Shown: positions 35,341 through 44,906 of the stretch, piece by piece
Numbering within the stretch: position 1 is the first letter of the stretch
Layout: every line of letters begins with the position of its first letter
Origin: Arthrobacter jinronghuae
GTDB taxonomy: Bacteria; Actinomycetota; Actinomycetes; Actinomycetales; Micrococcaceae
Assembly: GCF_025244825.1 (NCBI RefSeq)
Contig: NZ_CP104263.1
Location: 2,852,001-2,916,000, forward strand
DNA: 64,000 bases
Direction of reading: 5' to 3'
Translations under genes and position numbers: made by a program
The notes under the pieces: model-generated
What the model was told of the DNA's origin: nothing
Databases searched by the model: none
Seen by the model: only the letters and a program-made list of their open reading frames with translations

Positions 35341-36435
35341 TCAGCGGGCAGAGAGCTCCTTTTGCCACTCCCCGGAGTAACCGATGGCCCGGAACCCCAG
35401 CTGCTCGTTGATGGAGAGCATGTGGCGGTTTTCCTCGGCGTTCCAGGTGTAGACCCTGAGGGCTTGGGGAACCACTTCCCGGAGGCGGACCAGGTTCGCT
35501 GCCTTGAGCAGCATGCCCAGCCGGTTCCCCCGGTGGCTTTCCAGAACAAGGGTGTCGTCCTGGTAAGCCACGGCGGGGTTATTGCGGAAAACCTCCAGGA
35601 CGGTGTGGCCGGCAAGTTCACCGGTGGCAACATGCCGGACGGCGCTGACCAGCACCTCGGCGTCCATGTCGCGGGCCAGGCCCTCGGCTTCCCGCACCCG
35701 GGCTTCATCCCAGGCTTCTTCCGCAAGGTCCAGCCCGCCCATTGGTGCATCGGTGCTCATCTTCTGCCGCAGCCGCGCGTAGGCCTCCACGAGGTCCTCC
35801 GGACAGGCGCCGCTCCAGAACTCGAGTTCGTACCCTGCACCCGCGGCCGCCCCGGCCTGCTGCAGCACAGCTGCACCGGCGGCAGTGCTTCCCAGCTCGA
35901 GCCGACTGATCCGGTCCACCAACTCCAGCCGGAATCCGAGCCCTGTGGCAAATGCGGCTGCGGCGTCCTGCGGGATCGTTGACGCCGTGCCGGTGACCGG
36001 TCCAGCCGTGTCACTGGATAGGAGATGGTCCGTCTCCGCCATCAGCATCCGGCGGTTATCCGCCGCTGCCAGCTTTTCGGCTGCGGCATAGAGCTGTGTC
36101 CCGACCCCTTGGCTGCGGGCCGAAGGAGCCACGACCACGTTGACGGTCCCGGTATGGAGGTTGTCCGTAAGCGGCAGGTTGACCAGGGCCACACCCACGA
36201 TCGGTCCCCCGGGCCCCCTCCCGGGACGGGCAGCCAGGATCTCGCGCCGACGGGTTTCCGTGCTGCGCCGGCCCGCCAGCTGGGCCTGCGGCGGGCCGTA
36301 GAAGTCGTCATTGCCCCAGAACTCGCGCAGCTGGGCATTCAGCAGCTCGGCAACGGTGAGAAAATCCTCCGCCCCCGGTGCGTCCAGGCTGTCCGGAACG
36401 GCAATCGGGTCAATGGAGACCGGAGTTTGTGTCAT
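35341..36435 (-). CDS. GNAT N-acetyltransferase with two GNAT domains
   Basis: A 364-residue protein with two acetyltransferase-like halves. The N-terminal half has VNVVVAPSARSQGVGTQLYAAA, containing the acetyl-CoA-binding R/Q-x-x-G-x-G/A pattern. The C-terminal half has VLESHRGNRLGMLLKAANL and ends like other GNAT folds (NEQLGFRAIGYSGEWQKEL). The tandem layout resembles MshD, but the true mshD is at 51314. I chose ATG 36435 (MTQTPVSIDPIAV). The substrate is unknown. It sits between rplKA and rplJL. Confidence 0.85.
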   Translation of the reverse strand: MTQTPVSIDPIAVPDSLDAPGAEDFLTVAELLNAQLREFWGNDDFYGPPQAQLAGRRSTETRRREILAARPGRGPGGPIVGVALVNLPLTDNLHTGTVNVVVAPSARSQGVGTQLYAAAEKLAAADNRRMLMAETDHLLSSDTAGPVTGTASTIPQDAAAAFATGLGFRLELVDRISRLELGSTAAGAAVLQQAGAAAGAGYELEFWSGACPEDLVEAYARLRQKMSTDAPMGGLDLAEEAWDEARVREAEGLARDMDAEVLVSAVRHVATGELAGHTVLEVFRNNPAVAYQDDTLVLESHRGNRLGMLLKAANLVRLREVVPQALRVYTWNAEENRHMLSINEQLGFRAIGYSGEWQKELSAR

Positions 36436-36488
36436 GGACCACATCCTGCCGTACGGACTCCCCGGAACCAAAAGCTGACACCCGGAAA

Positions 36489-36528
36489 CAAAAAGAGCGG
36501 CCCCAGCCTAAGGCTGCGACCGCTCTTC
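36489..36528 (-). terminator. Terminator downstream of rplA
   Basis: aagagcgg (36493-36500) pairs with ccgctctt (36520-36527), with an inner cagcc/ggctg helix. On the minus strand the stem is followed by TTTTTGTTT. It closes the rplKA unit before the GNAT gene. Confidence 0.85.
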
Positions 36529-36558
36529 GGGGGAGCAATCCCCAGGTACTACTGCTGA

Positions 36559-37266
36559 CTATGCGTCGGCGAGAACCTTGGTGACGTTCGGGTCAACGCT
36601 GATGCTCGGGCCGAACGTGGTGGACACGGTCGCCTTGGAGATGTAGCGGCCCTTGGCTGCCGACGGCTTGAGGCGAAGGACCTCTTCCAGTGCTGCTGCG
36701 TAGTTCTCAGCCAGCTTCTGGGCGTCGAAGGACACCTTGCCGATGATGAAGTGCAGGTTGGAGTGCTTGTCGACGCGGAAGTCGATCTTGCCACCCTTGA
36801 TGTCCGTGACAGCCTTCGCCACGTTCGGGGTAACCGTACCGGTCTTCGGGTTCGGCATGAGGTTACGCGGGCCGAGCACGCGGCCCAGGCGGCCGACCTT
36901 GCCCATCATGTCCGGGGTAGCCACTGCGGCGTCGAAGTCGGTCCAGCCTGCTGCAACCTTTTCGATCATGTCATCGGAACCAACGAAGTCGGCGCCGGCA
37001 GCGATTGCTGCTTCAGCCTTCTCGCCGGTTGCGAAAACGAGGACGCGGGCCGTCTTGCCGGTGCCGTGGGGCAGGTTGACCGTGCCGCGGACCATCTGGT
37101 CGGCCTTACGGGGGTCAACGCCCAGGCGGAAAGCCACCTCAACGGTTGCGTCGAACTTGGAAGGATTGGTGTCCTTCGCCAGCTCTACAGCCTCGACCGG
37201 TGCGTACAGCTTGTCCGCATCGATCTTGGCTGCAGCTGCTTCATATGCTTTGCTGCGCTTTGCCAT
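36559..37266 (-). CDS. rplA: 50S ribosomal protein L1
   Basis: A 235-residue L1, which binds 23S rRNA at the mobile E-site stalk. Motifs such as [20 protein letters not shown] and [18 protein letters not shown] are characteristic. The start [16 protein letters not shown] is preceded by AAGGAGAAA. It follows rplK by 114 bp and ends at a strong terminator. Confidence 0.98.
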   Translation of the reverse strand: MAKRSKAYEAAAAKIDADKLYAPVEAVELAKDTNPSKFDATVEVAFRLGVDPRKADQMVRGTVNLPHGTGKTARVLVFATGEKAEAAIAAGADFVGSDDMIEKVAAGWTDFDAAVATPDMMGKVGRLGRVLGPRNLMPNPKTGTVTPNVAKAVTDIKGGKIDFRVDKHSNLHFIIGKVSFDAQKLAENYAAALEEVLRLKPSAAKGRYISKATVSTTFGPSISVDPNVTKVLADA

Positions 37267-37380
37267 CTGCTTTTTCTCCTTGTGCAGTTGTGGTCTGTCG
37301 GACCGCGCCGGGCCCTGCCACGCGCCGTCGCCCGTCAGGGGCGGCGGCAGTTATGTGAATTGTGAAACGAGTACGGGGAC

Positions 37381-37812
37381 TTAGCCCTGTACCGTGATGC
37401 CCATCGAACGGGCGGTGCCGGCGATGATCTTGGCAGCTGCCTGAACATCGTTGGCGTTGAGGTCTTCCATCTTCATGGTGGCAATCTCTTCGACCTGAGC
37501 CTGGGTCAGGTTGGCAACCTTGGAGGTGTGCGGGGTCGCGGAACCCTTGGCAACACCGGCGGCCTTCTTGATCAGCTGTGCAGCCGGAGGAGTCTTCGTG
37601 ATGAAGGTGAAGGAACGGTCTTCGTAGACGGTGATTTCCACCGGGATAACGTTGCCGCGCTGGGATTCCGTTGCAGCGTTGTACTGCTTGCAGAATTCCA
37701 TGATGTTGACACCGTGCTGGCCAAGTGCCGGACCAATCGGAGGAGCCGGGTTGGCGGCACCTGCGTTGATCTGCAGCTTGATGAGGCCGGTGACCTTTTT
37801 CTTGGGGGCCAT
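37381..37812 (-). CDS. rplK: 50S ribosomal protein L11
   Basis: A 143-residue L11, part of the GTPase-associated centre. The N-terminal Pro-rich motif ([20 protein letters not shown]) and the C-terminal rRNA-binding domain ([14 protein letters not shown]) are typical. The start is [14 protein letters not shown] at 37812. It lies in the usual nusG-rplK-rplA order. Confidence 0.98.
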   Translation of the reverse strand: MAPKKKVTGLIKLQINAGAANPAPPIGPALGQHGVNIMEFCKQYNAATESQRGNVIPVEITVYEDRSFTFITKTPPAAQLIKKAAGVAKGSATPHTSKVANLTQAQVEEIATMKMEDLNANDVQAAAKIIAGTARSMGITVQG

Positions 37813-37870
37813 GAAAGGGTCCTTCTCTAAATTATGTTCCCGAAGGACAGGAGCGTCCGTCCGGGGTGGT

Positions 37871-37891
37871 GGCCGCCATGGCTTGGCGGCC
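37871..37891 (-). other. Hairpin between nusG and rplK
   Basis: ggccgcc (37871-37877) pairs with ggcggcc (37885-37891) around a seven-base loop. There is no U-tract, so rplK is probably read through. A weaker second stem may form just downstream. Confidence 0.4.
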
Positions 37892-37941
37892 GGACGCTGC
37901 CTGCAGGTTAAAGCGGACCTGCGGACAGCGAAATCTATAAG

Positions 37942-38715
37942 CTACTGGAGCTTGGTGACCTGGCCGAAGCCGAGGGTTACCGGCGTTTCACGCTCGAAGA
38001 TGGTCACGAGGACCACCAGCTGCTGGGATTCGGGCTTGATCTCGGAGATCGTGGCCTGGAGCGTTTCGAACGGGCCTTCGTTGACCGTTACGGGCTCGCC
38101 GATCTCGAAGTCAACGGCAATGTTGGAGGACTGCTGCTGTGCGGGCTTGCCGGCCTCGGTCTTCGGGGAAACGATGGTGTGCTCGAGCATCGAGTACACC
38201 TCGGAAAGGCTCAGCGGAGTCGGGTTGTGGGCGTTGCCCACGAAGCCGGTGACGCCGGGAGTGTGACGGACAACGCCCCAGGACTCGTCGGTGAGGTTCA
38301 TGCGCACCAGGACGTAGCCGGGAATGCGGACGCGGTTGACGATCTTCCGCGTGGTGTTCTTGATCTCGACGACTTCTTCCATCGGGACCTGGATTTCGAA
38401 GATGTCCTCTTCCATGTCCAGGGTCTGGATGCGGGTCTCAAGGTTGGACTTCACGCGGTTTTCGTAGCCGGCGTAGGAGTGGATGACGTACCAGTCACCC
38501 TCCTGGCGGCGCAGCTTTGCCTTGAAGGCAACAGCCGGATCTTCCTCGGGCTCAGCGTCTTCTGCGGAATCGGCAGCCTCTTCGGATGCGATTTCTTCGT
38601 CTGCCGAAGCATCAACAGCAGCGGGCGCCTCGTCGACGTCGGCTGCGGCCATCTGATCCTCGGTATCCAGATCAGCGTTGTCATTGATCTGTGATTCGAG
38701 TTCTTGCTCGGACAC
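37942..38715 (-). CDS. nusG: Transcription termination/antitermination factor NusG
   Basis: A 257-residue NusG. Residues 1 to about 68 are a highly acidic, Ala-rich extension seen in many actinobacteria. The NGN domain follows ([20 protein letters not shown], then [20 protein letters not shown]), and the KOW domain is at the C-terminus ([19 protein letters not shown]). The start is GTG 38715. It is downstream of secE in the conserved order. Confidence 0.97.
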   Translation of the reverse strand: MSEQELESQINDNADLDTEDQMAAADVDEAPAAVDASADEEIASEEAADSAEDAEPEEDPAVAFKAKLRRQEGDWYVIHSYAGYENRVKSNLETRIQTLDMEEDIFEIQVPMEEVVEIKNTTRKIVNRVRIPGYVLVRMNLTDESWGVVRHTPGVTGFVGNAHNPTPLSLSEVYSMLEHTIVSPKTEAGKPAQQQSSNIAVDFEIGEPVTVNEGPFETLQATISEIKPESQQLVVLVTIFERETPVTLGFGQVTKLQ

Positions 38716-38811
38716 GTAGATTCCTGCTTTCTTCTTCAGAGCACTATCGGGTTTGTCACTAGCTCATGGTCTCCGGTTCAACGTCCAGCGGACGGAACCT
38801 TAGGTCTCTGG

Positions 38812-39093
38812 CTAGCTTTCGCCGCCGCCCGAGCCGAAGATCCACAGTGCGCCCTTGCCAAAGGCAAAGTCGAGAGCCGTAACGATAAGCATCATCACCA
38901 TCACGAACGCGAGGACAACGAGGGTGTACCTCAGCAGTTCCTTGCGGGTGGGGGTGACCACCTTTTTCAGCTCGGCAATCACCTGGCGCAGGAAGAGAGC
39001 TATACCGGCGAAGAACCCGCGCTTCTTGGGCCCGCTGGAGGGGTGTCCCTTGGAGCTGCTGGCAGCTGTCTCGGTCACCTTCGCCTCACTCAT
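38812..39093 (-). CDS. secE: Preprotein translocase subunit SecE
   Basis: A 93-residue SecE, the small subunit that clamps the SecY halves. After a polar N-terminus, the amphipathic helix (FLRQVIAELKKVVTPTRKEL) precedes one membrane span (TLVVLAFVMVMMLIVTALDF). I chose ATG 39093 (MSEAKVTETAAS); upstream starts would run into the tRNA-Trp gene. It is 84 bp downstream of tRNA-Trp and upstream of nusG. Confidence 0.93.
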   Translation of the reverse strand: MSEAKVTETAASSSKGHPSSGPKKRGFFAGIALFLRQVIAELKKVVTPTRKELLRYTLVVLAFVMVMMLIVTALDFAFGKGALWIFGSGGGES

Positions 39094-39177
39094 CTGTGTC
39101 GGTTCACAATCGCAGCAGGTGCTGGGACTGCTCATTCCATGAAGGACTGCTGAGCTGCCGGAAATGACAGTTCTGCG

Positions 39178-39250
39178 CAGGGCAGACAGGACTCGAACCT
39201 GCAACCTGCGGTTTTGGAGACCGCTGCGCTACCAATTGCGCCACTACCCT
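39178..39250 (-). tRNA. tRNA-Trp (CCA anticodon)
   Basis: A 73-base cloverleaf read on the minus strand. The acceptor stem AGGGTAG pairs with CTGCCCT (one G-U pair), the anticodon loop is CTCCAAA with CCA, and the T-loop is GGTTCGAGTCC. The 3' CCA is not encoded. A tryptophan tRNA immediately before secE is common in bacteria. Confidence 0.97.
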
Positions 39251-39278
39251 ATGGAGGAAAACTCACCCTACCGCCACC

Positions 39279-39284
39279 ATTGTA
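39279..39284 (-). promoter_or_regulatory. Candidate -10 of the tRNA-Trp/secE promoter
   Basis: TACAAT on the minus strand lies 29 bases before the tRNA-Trp gene, a plausible -10. No good -35 is seen at 16-18 bases, so the call is tentative. Confidence 0.4.
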
Positions 39285-39523
39285 GCCGCAACGAACCGGA
39301 GACTATTTCCCCGACCGAAAGGCACAAAGCAGCGTGGTGTGCTCAACCACCGAAGAACCAGTCTACGCAAACTTTGCCGTCCCGTCGAACCGGCCCTGTC
39401 CACGGAGTGCCGCGCTGACCTGCGGCGGGGATTCCGAGCGCCTAAACTGGGGGGACGCCGCCGTCGTCCGGCAGGACCGACGCGGCCAACGTAAGCCGCC
39501 GCCACACACCAGACGGGAATCCC

Positions 39524-40744
39524 ATGTCTTCCACCGGCCGTATTTCAGAGCGCATCGCATCCATTGCCGAGTCCGCAACCCTCGCAGTGGATGCCAAGGC
39601 CAAGGCATTAAAGGCCGCCGGGCGCCCGGTGATCGGTTTCGGCGCGGGTGAACCGGATTTCCCCACCCCGGACTACATCGTCGACGCCGCCGTCGACGCC
39701 GCGCGCCAGCCGCGTTTCCACCGCTACTCCCCCGCCGGCGGGCTCCCTGAGCTCAAGAAGGCCATTGCCGCCAAGACCCTGCGGGACTCCGGCTACGCCG
39801 TCGACCCGGCCCAGGTCCTGGTGACCAACGGCGGCAAGCAGGCCGTCTACGAATCCTTCGCCACGCTGCTGAACCCGGGCGACGAAGTCCTGGTTCCCAC
39901 CCCCTACTGGACCACGTACCCGGAGGCCATCCGGCTCGCCGGCGGTGTTCCGGTAGAGGTTTTCGCCGGCCCGGAGCAGGGTTACCTGGTGAGCGTCGAG
40001 CAGCTTGAGGCCGCCCGCACCACAGCCACCAAGGTCCTGCTCTTCGTTTCCCCCTCCAACCCCACAGGTGCCGTGTACCCCGCGGAACAGGTGGCCGAAA
40101 TCGGCCGCTGGGCAGCGGAGAACGGGCTGTGGGTCATCACGGATGAAATCTATGAGCACCTGACGTACGACGGCGTGCCCTTCACCTCGATCGCCACTGC
40201 GGCACCGGAGCTGGGCGACAAGGTTGTGGTGCTGAACGGCGTGGCCAAGACCTACGCCATGACCGGCTGGCGGGTCGGCTGGATGATTGCTGCGGCTGAC
40301 GTCATCAAGGCCGCCACCAACCTGCAGTCCCACCTGTCCTCCAACGTGTCCAACGTGTCGCAGATGGCCGCACTGGCCGCTGTGTCGGGACCGCTGACGG
40401 CCGTGGACGAGATGAAGCAGGCCTTTGACCGGCGCCGGCGCGCCATGGTGGCGGCCCTGAACTCGATCGACGGCGTCGAATGCCCCATGCCCGAAGGCGC
40501 GTTCTACGCCTATGCGGATGTCCGCGGCCTGCTTGGGCGCGAGTTCCCGGGCAAGGAAGGCCCCGTCCGGCCGCAGACTTCGGCCGAGCTGGCGGCACTG
40601 ATCCTCGACACCGTTGAGGTTGCAGTGGTTCCGGGTGAAGCCTTCGGCCCTTCGGGCTACCTGCGCCTCTCCTACGCCCTGGGCGACGAAGACCTCGCCA
40701 CCGGGATGGAGCGGCTGCAGGACTTCCTCGGCAAGGGCCGGTAA
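39524..40744 (+). CDS. Pyridoxal-phosphate aminotransferase, class I (aspartate aminotransferase type)
   Basis: A 406-residue fold-type I aminotransferase. [12 protein letters not shown] contains the conserved Asn, [11 protein letters not shown] the Asp and Tyr that hold the cofactor, and [16 protein letters not shown] the PLP-binding lysine with the following Arg. This resembles the aspartate/aromatic aminotransferase subgroup (AspB/AatA type), but the substrate cannot be fixed from sequence. The start ATG 39524 gives [14 protein letters not shown]. It is the only gene between tRNA-Trp and the two-component system. Confidence 0.9.
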   Translation: MSSTGRISERIASIAESATLAVDAKAKALKAAGRPVIGFGAGEPDFPTPDYIVDAAVDAARQPRFHRYSPAGGLPELKKAIAAKTLRDSGYAVDPAQVLVTNGGKQAVYESFATLLNPGDEVLVPTPYWTTYPEAIRLAGGVPVEVFAGPEQGYLVSVEQLEAARTTATKVLLFVSPSNPTGAVYPAEQVAEIGRWAAENGLWVITDEIYEHLTYDGVPFTSIATAAPELGDKVVVLNGVAKTYAMTGWRVGWMIAAADVIKAATNLQSHLSSNVSNVSQMAALAAVSGPLTAVDEMKQAFDRRRRAMVAALNSIDGVECPMPEGAFYAYADVRGLLGREFPGKEGPVRPQTSAELAALILDTVEVAVVPGEAFGPSGYLRLSYALGDEDLATGMERLQDFLGKGR

Positions 40745-40750
40745 GGACTG

Positions 40751-41413
40751 CTAGAGCAGCCGGCGGTCCGCGGCCCAGCGGGTGAGCTCGTGGCGTGAGG
40801 AGAGTTGGAGCTTGCGCAGCACCGAGGAAACGTGGGTTTCCACCGTCTTCACGGAAATGAACAGCTCGCGGGCCACCTCTTTGTAGCTGTAGCCGCGGGC
40901 GATCAGCCGCATGACCTCGAGCTCACGGGCCGAGAGGCGGTCCAGCTCGTCATCCACTGCAGCCACGCTCGCCGTGCCGAAGGCGTCCAGCACGAATCCC
41001 GCCAAGCGCGGCGAGAACACCGCGTCACCGCCGGCCACCCGCAGGACGGCGTCGGAAATCTCCGGACCCGAAATGGTCTTGGTGACGTAGCCGCGGGCAC
41101 CGGCCCGGATGACCGTGACCACGTCTTCGGCGGCATCGGAGACGCTCAGCGCCAGGAACCGGGTCACTCCCAGCAGCCCGGCGCACCCCGCCAGCACTTC
41201 CGCTCCGCCGCCGCCGTTGCCGCCGGGCAGGTGGACATCGAGGAGAACGACGGCGGGACGCCGGGCCGTGATCGCTGCAACCGCGGTTTCGACGCTGTCC
41301 GCTTCCGCCACCACGTTGATGCGGGCGTCGAGGTCCGCACGGAGCCCGGAGCGGAAGATGGCATGGTCATCAACCACGACGACGTCGATCGGCGGCGAGG
41401 GGTGGATTGTCAT
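40751..41413 (-). CDS. LuxR/NarL-type response regulator
   Basis: A 220-residue regulator. The receiver domain (about 8-130) has the acidic pair in DVVVVDDHAIF and the phosphorylatable Asp in VVLLDVHLPGG, with Lys in GYVTKTISGPE. The C-terminal LuxR helix-turn-helix reads LSARELEVMRLIARGYSYKE, followed by TVETHVSSVLRKL. Its start overlaps the sensor-kinase stop by four bases (ATGA). It probably binds the TCAGGG array upstream of the kinase gene. Confidence 0.93.
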   Translation of the reverse strand: MTIHPSPPIDVVVVDDHAIFRSGLRADLDARINVVAEADSVETAVAAITARRPAVVLLDVHLPGGNGGGGAEVLAGCAGLLGVTRFLALSVSDAAEDVVTVIRAGARGYVTKTISGPEISDAVLRVAGGDAVFSPRLAGFVLDAFGTASVAAVDDELDRLSARELEVMRLIARGYSYKEVARELFISVKTVETHVSSVLRKLQLSSRHELTRWAADRRLL

Positions 41414-42813
41414 TGAGGTTGTGCTCCGTTGCTTGATACGCGGTTATCCGTCGAGGGGATCTTCTGTGCTGCGCCGGCGTCTGCCGTACTGCCGTTCCGT
41501 GGGCTGCCGTTGCCAGTGCTGCCGTTGCCCGTGCTGTTTGCTGCCCCGGGTACGTCGTCACGGGAACCGTTTTCCGTGCCTTTCGGCAGCGGCAGCACCA
41601 GCCGGACCTCCGTGCCGTCGGCAGTGCTGCGGATAGCCGCACTGCCCCCTGCACGCTGCATCCGTCCGATGATGGATCCCCGCACGCCGATCCGGTCAGC
41701 AGGCACGGCATCCAGGTCGAATCCGGAGCCGCGGTCCCGCACAAAGACTTCAAGCTGCTCCGGCCTGCATTCAACATAGACCGAAACCGTGCCGCCGGCA
41801 TGCTGGGCGGCATTCAGCATGGCAGCCCGCGTAGCGGAGGCCAGAGCTTCAGTCCGCTCATCCAGCGCGGCGTCCGAGACTGCCACCAGCTCAATCGGGT
41901 GGCCGTAGGCGTCCTCGATTTCTGCTGCAATCCGGCGCATGCATTCCACGAGGTGGTCTTCGGCCCGGGCACGGTCGGAATACAACCACTGCCTCAGCTC
42001 CCTTTCCTGGGCGCGGGCAAGGCGGATGACGTCCTGCTCGGACCCGGCGCGCTTCTGGATCAGGGCCAGGGTCTGCAGGACCGAATCGTGCAGGTGGGCC
42101 GCAATTTCGGCCCGCTCCGTCTGCCGAATCCGTCCGGACCGCTCGGCTTCCAGGTCCCGCCAGTGCTTTATCGCCCACGGAGTGAACACCAGTGCCACGC
42201 CGGCCAGCACCGCGGCGGAGGCCAGCAGCCCCGACATCAGGACATCCCAGCTCACCGCGCCCGAGACCACTACCAGCACACCGGCGACCACCAGCAGGAG
42301 GCCCGCCGCCAGGCGGATCAGCCCTGAGGCCCGGTCAGCTCCGGCACTGTTCATCAGCCCGGCCCGCCGGCTCTCGTCCAGCTGCATCCATGCCAGCACC
42401 GCGCCGCCGGCGATGGCGGCGACGGGAACAAACAGCCCCCAGTTCAGGTTGGCACCCAACCGCTGGGCAATAAAGGCCGCTGCCACCAGCAGCAGGGCAA
42501 GGCCCGCCGCAACCTCCCGGTGCCCGGTCTTACCCGGCTGCGGGGTGGGGACTGCACCTTCCCGAAGCTGCCTCGCGTAGTTTTCGGCGATACTGCGCGG
42601 GTTGGCGGATACCTGTTCCTTCTTCTCCTGCTCCTCCTGAGTGGGAACCATGATCCACAGCCACCCGTAGAGGATGAAGCCGCTTCCAGCGCCAAGCACC
42701 AGCACGGCCATAACGATCCGGGTCAGCTTCACGGGCCAGCCCAAGTGCGCGGCCAGCCCGGCGCAGACGCCGGCAATGATCCGTTCGCGGGGACGCACCA
42801 AGGGTTCTCTCAT
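41410..42813 (-). CDS. PspC-domain sensor histidine kinase
   Basis: A 467-residue membrane kinase. The N-terminal 60 residues are a PspC domain (RERIIAGVCAGLAAHLGWPVK). Several membrane segments follow (about 85-225), then a HisKA_3 domain with AEIAAHLHDSVLQTLALIQ (phospho-accepting His) and a HATPase domain (VFVRDRGSGFDLD). The C-terminus is Asn/Gly/Ser-rich. I chose ATG 42813 over TTG 42825 because a GGATAGG site precedes it. PspC kinases in actinobacteria are linked to envelope stress. It is transcribed with the response regulator. Confidence 0.92.
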   Translation of the reverse strand: MREPLVRPRERIIAGVCAGLAAHLGWPVKLTRIVMAVLVLGAGSGFILYGWLWIMVPTQEEQEKKEQVSANPRSIAENYARQLREGAVPTPQPGKTGHREVAAGLALLLVAAAFIAQRLGANLNWGLFVPVAAIAGGAVLAWMQLDESRRAGLMNSAGADRASGLIRLAAGLLLVVAGVLVVVSGAVSWDVLMSGLLASAAVLAGVALVFTPWAIKHWRDLEAERSGRIRQTERAEIAAHLHDSVLQTLALIQKRAGSEQDVIRLARAQERELRQWLYSDRARAEDHLVECMRRIAAEIEDAYGHPIELVAVSDAALDERTEALASATRAAMLNAAQHAGGTVSVYVECRPEQLEVFVRDRGSGFDLDAVPADRIGVRGSIIGRMQRAGGSAAIRSTADGTEVRLVLPLPKGTENGSRDDVPGAANSTGNGSTGNGSPRNGSTADAGAAQKIPSTDNRVSSNGAQPQ

Positions 42814-42850
42814 GGACCTATCCAAACACGGGGAAGCCGCCGTACACCGG

Positions 42851-42913
42851 CCCTGACGGCAATAATTCCCGATCTTCAGGGGCCGTTCAGGGGCGGGTCA
42901 GGGTAGTCCCTGA
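42851..42913. promoter_or_regulatory. TCAGGG repeat array between divergent PspC operons
   Basis: TCAGGG occurs at 42876, 42887 and 42898, exactly 11 bases apart, and inverted copies (CCCTGA) flank them at 42851-42856 and 42908-42913. The array fills the 134-bp gap between the kinase operon and the plus-strand PspC genes. Helical-turn spacing suggests binding of the co-encoded LuxR-type regulator to one face of the DNA. Confidence 0.6.
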
Positions 42914-42947
42914 TGCAGGATGGCTGCAGCCGGAGAAGACTGGAGGC

Positions 42948-44444
42948 ATGAACCCTTCCCCATCCCCTGATTCCGGGGCCCCAGACCCCGCAGCGCAACC
43001 TTCCGCTGAACATGGGCCGGCCCCCGCGGGCAGCCATGCGGCAGGCAACGGCTCCACGCACACCGGTTCAGCCGCGGGAGGAACCGGCGCACCGTCATCC
43101 GGCGGATTCCACAGCGGTTTCTTTCACTGGGTCCGATCCCTTGGCATCCCGCGCGGCGGGGACCGGTGGTTCGGCGGCGTCGCGACCGGGATCGCGGCAC
43201 GCACCGGGCTGGACCCCGTGCTTGTCCGCGGACTGTTCATAGTCCTCGGCGCTTTTGGTATCGGGTTACTGGTTTACGGAGTCGCCTGGGCGCTGCTCCC
43301 GGAACCGGACGGCCGGATCCATCTCGAAGAAGCGATCCGCGGCGACTGGACATCCGGCATGACCGGAGCACTCATTTTCGCCATCCTCGGAATGGGCGGT
43401 CCCGGTGCCTCCTTCCTCGGCGCAGACGGCTGGTTCGGCGCCGTCGTTTGGACACTGTTCTGGATCGGCGCGGGCGTGGCCGCTGTGTACTGGTTCTCCA
43501 CGGGCAAGGGCCGGTTCCATCTTTCCGGCCAGGCAACCGGCGCGGATGCGTCCGGCGACCCGGGTACCACCGCCTCCGCTCCTCCCACCGGTACCAACGC
43601 TTCGGGAGCCCCCGGGAAGCCCGTATCGCTTGCCAAACCGGGCATTGCCGCCACCGGCACCGCCCCGGCCGGTTCCCCGTCTGCCGGCAGCACGGTCCCC
43701 TTCACTGCTGTACCCCACGAATTTGCCGCCCCCGCCGGACCGGCTCCGTCGCCGGCACCCGATTCAAAGCAGAACGCGGAACGCGCCGCTAAGGCAAAAC
43801 GTGTCCCGGGAGCCCCCGGGTCCTTCGCCGCGGCCCTGTTCGGTGCCGCCCTGCTGGCAGGTGGAACGGTCCTCGCCCTGGACTACGTCAACGTCCTTGC
43901 CCTGGCCGCACCGCTTTCCGTTGCCTTGGCGGCGGCCGCTGCCGTCCTGGGCCTCGGCATCGTGATCCTGGGCGTGGTCGGCAGACACTCCAGCGGGATC
44001 GGCACGGCGGCAGTGGCAGCACTCGTCGCCTCCCTCCTGACCCAGGGCAGCATGGTCAACGACAACCTGTTGGTGGCCAGCAACGCGGACTGGGTGCCCC
44101 GCGACGCTGCCCAGGCAGGCGGCGGCTACACCGTGATCGCCGCCAACGGGACAGTTGACCTCCGCGAAACCGAGACTTCGGGGAACTTCGAGGTCCCGGC
44201 CAGCGTCGCCGCCGGGAACCTCGCCATCCTCGTTCCCGACGACGCGCCGGTAACCATCCGGTTCGGCATGGCTGCGGGAAATGTCGAGGTAAACGACGGG
44301 GCGGACCGGCGGGAATACAGCGGACTGTGGCAGCCGTCCGACGAGCGCACCCTTAACGACGGCGCCGACGGAGACCGGATCACCATTGACGTCCGCGGAC
44401 TCGCGGGCAACGTACTAGTCACGACTGAAGAAAGCGATCTCTAG
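42948..44444 (+). CDS. PspC-domain membrane protein with LiaF-like C-terminus
   Basis: A 498-residue protein. After an Ala/Pro/Gly-rich cytoplasmic start (about 1-60), a PspC domain (GGDRWFGGVATGIAARTGLD) precedes several membrane segments (about 90-190). A long Pro/Ala/Thr-rich linker follows, then three more spans (about 285-370) and a soluble beta-rich end (GGYTVIAANGTVDLRETE onward) resembling the LiaF/DUF2154 type. Start: ATG with GGAG six bases upstream. It heads the operon divergent from the PspC kinase and could act as a repressor or co-sensor of that kinase, as LiaF does in Firmicutes; this is inference. Confidence 0.85.
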   Translation: MNPSPSPDSGAPDPAAQPSAEHGPAPAGSHAAGNGSTHTGSAAGGTGAPSSGGFHSGFFHWVRSLGIPRGGDRWFGGVATGIAARTGLDPVLVRGLFIVLGAFGIGLLVYGVAWALLPEPDGRIHLEEAIRGDWTSGMTGALIFAILGMGGPGASFLGADGWFGAVVWTLFWIGAGVAAVYWFSTGKGRFHLSGQATGADASGDPGTTASAPPTGTNASGAPGKPVSLAKPGIAATGTAPAGSPSAGSTVPFTAVPHEFAAPAGPAPSPAPDSKQNAERAAKAKRVPGAPGSFAAALFGAALLAGGTVLALDYVNVLALAAPLSVALAAAAAVLGLGIVILGVVGRHSSGIGTAAVAALVASLLTQGSMVNDNLLVASNADWVPRDAAQAGGGYTVIAANGTVDLRETETSGNFEVPASVAAGNLAILVPDDAPVTIRFGMAAGNVEVNDGADRREYSGLWQPSDERTLNDGADGDRITIDVRGLAGNVLVTTEESDL

Positions 44445-44446
44445 CC

Positions 44447-44830
44447 ATGGAACAGGACAACGAGAGGGACTATCTGGGCCGCCAGTACGGGCCCGAAAGT
44501 TACGAAGCCCCGGACCGGGAGATGCCGCCGGCAGCCGCAGACCCGGGTCCGGCCAATACCGAAGCAGGACCGGTGGCCCCCCGCGGCGCCGCTGCACCGG
44601 CGGCGGATACCCATGACTCCCCCGACGCCGTTCCGCCCCGCGCACTGCAGGTAGGCACGGTGGTGTGGGGCCTGGTCCTGACTGTCCTGGCCGTCCTCCT
44701 GCTCCTGGTGAACACCGTGAACCTTTCGGTGGATCCCGTCCTGCTGGTCCTCTGCCTCACCCTTGGTGCGGGGCTGGCGCTCCTGCTGGGCGGGTTCCTT
44801 TCCGGCCTTCAGCGCAGCCGTTCCCGCTGA
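44447..44830 (+). CDS. Small membrane protein of the PspC operon
   Basis: A 127-residue protein of unknown family. About 60 polar, Pro/Ala-rich residues precede two predicted membrane segments (TVVWGLVLTVLAVLLLLV and VLLVLCLTLGAGLALLL), with a short basic C-terminus (QRSRSR). It starts two bases after the preceding stop and is followed by a small PspC gene, so it is probably co-expressed with them. Confidence 0.75.
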   Translation: MEQDNERDYLGRQYGPESYEAPDREMPPAAADPGPANTEAGPVAPRGAAAPAADTHDSPDAVPPRALQVGTVVWGLVLTVLAVLLLLVNTVNLSVDPVLLVLCLTLGAGLALLLGGFLSGLQRSRSR

Positions 44831-44906
44831 CGCGGACCCGGTCACCGTATCCGCGGACCGGCACTGGTATTTCCCTATTTCAACACCATCAGATAAGGCT
44901 TAGTAC

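Noticed and set aside
39093..39204. Longer SecE starting at 39204
   Set aside because: It would begin inside the tRNA-Trp gene; ATG 39093 gives the normal SecE length.
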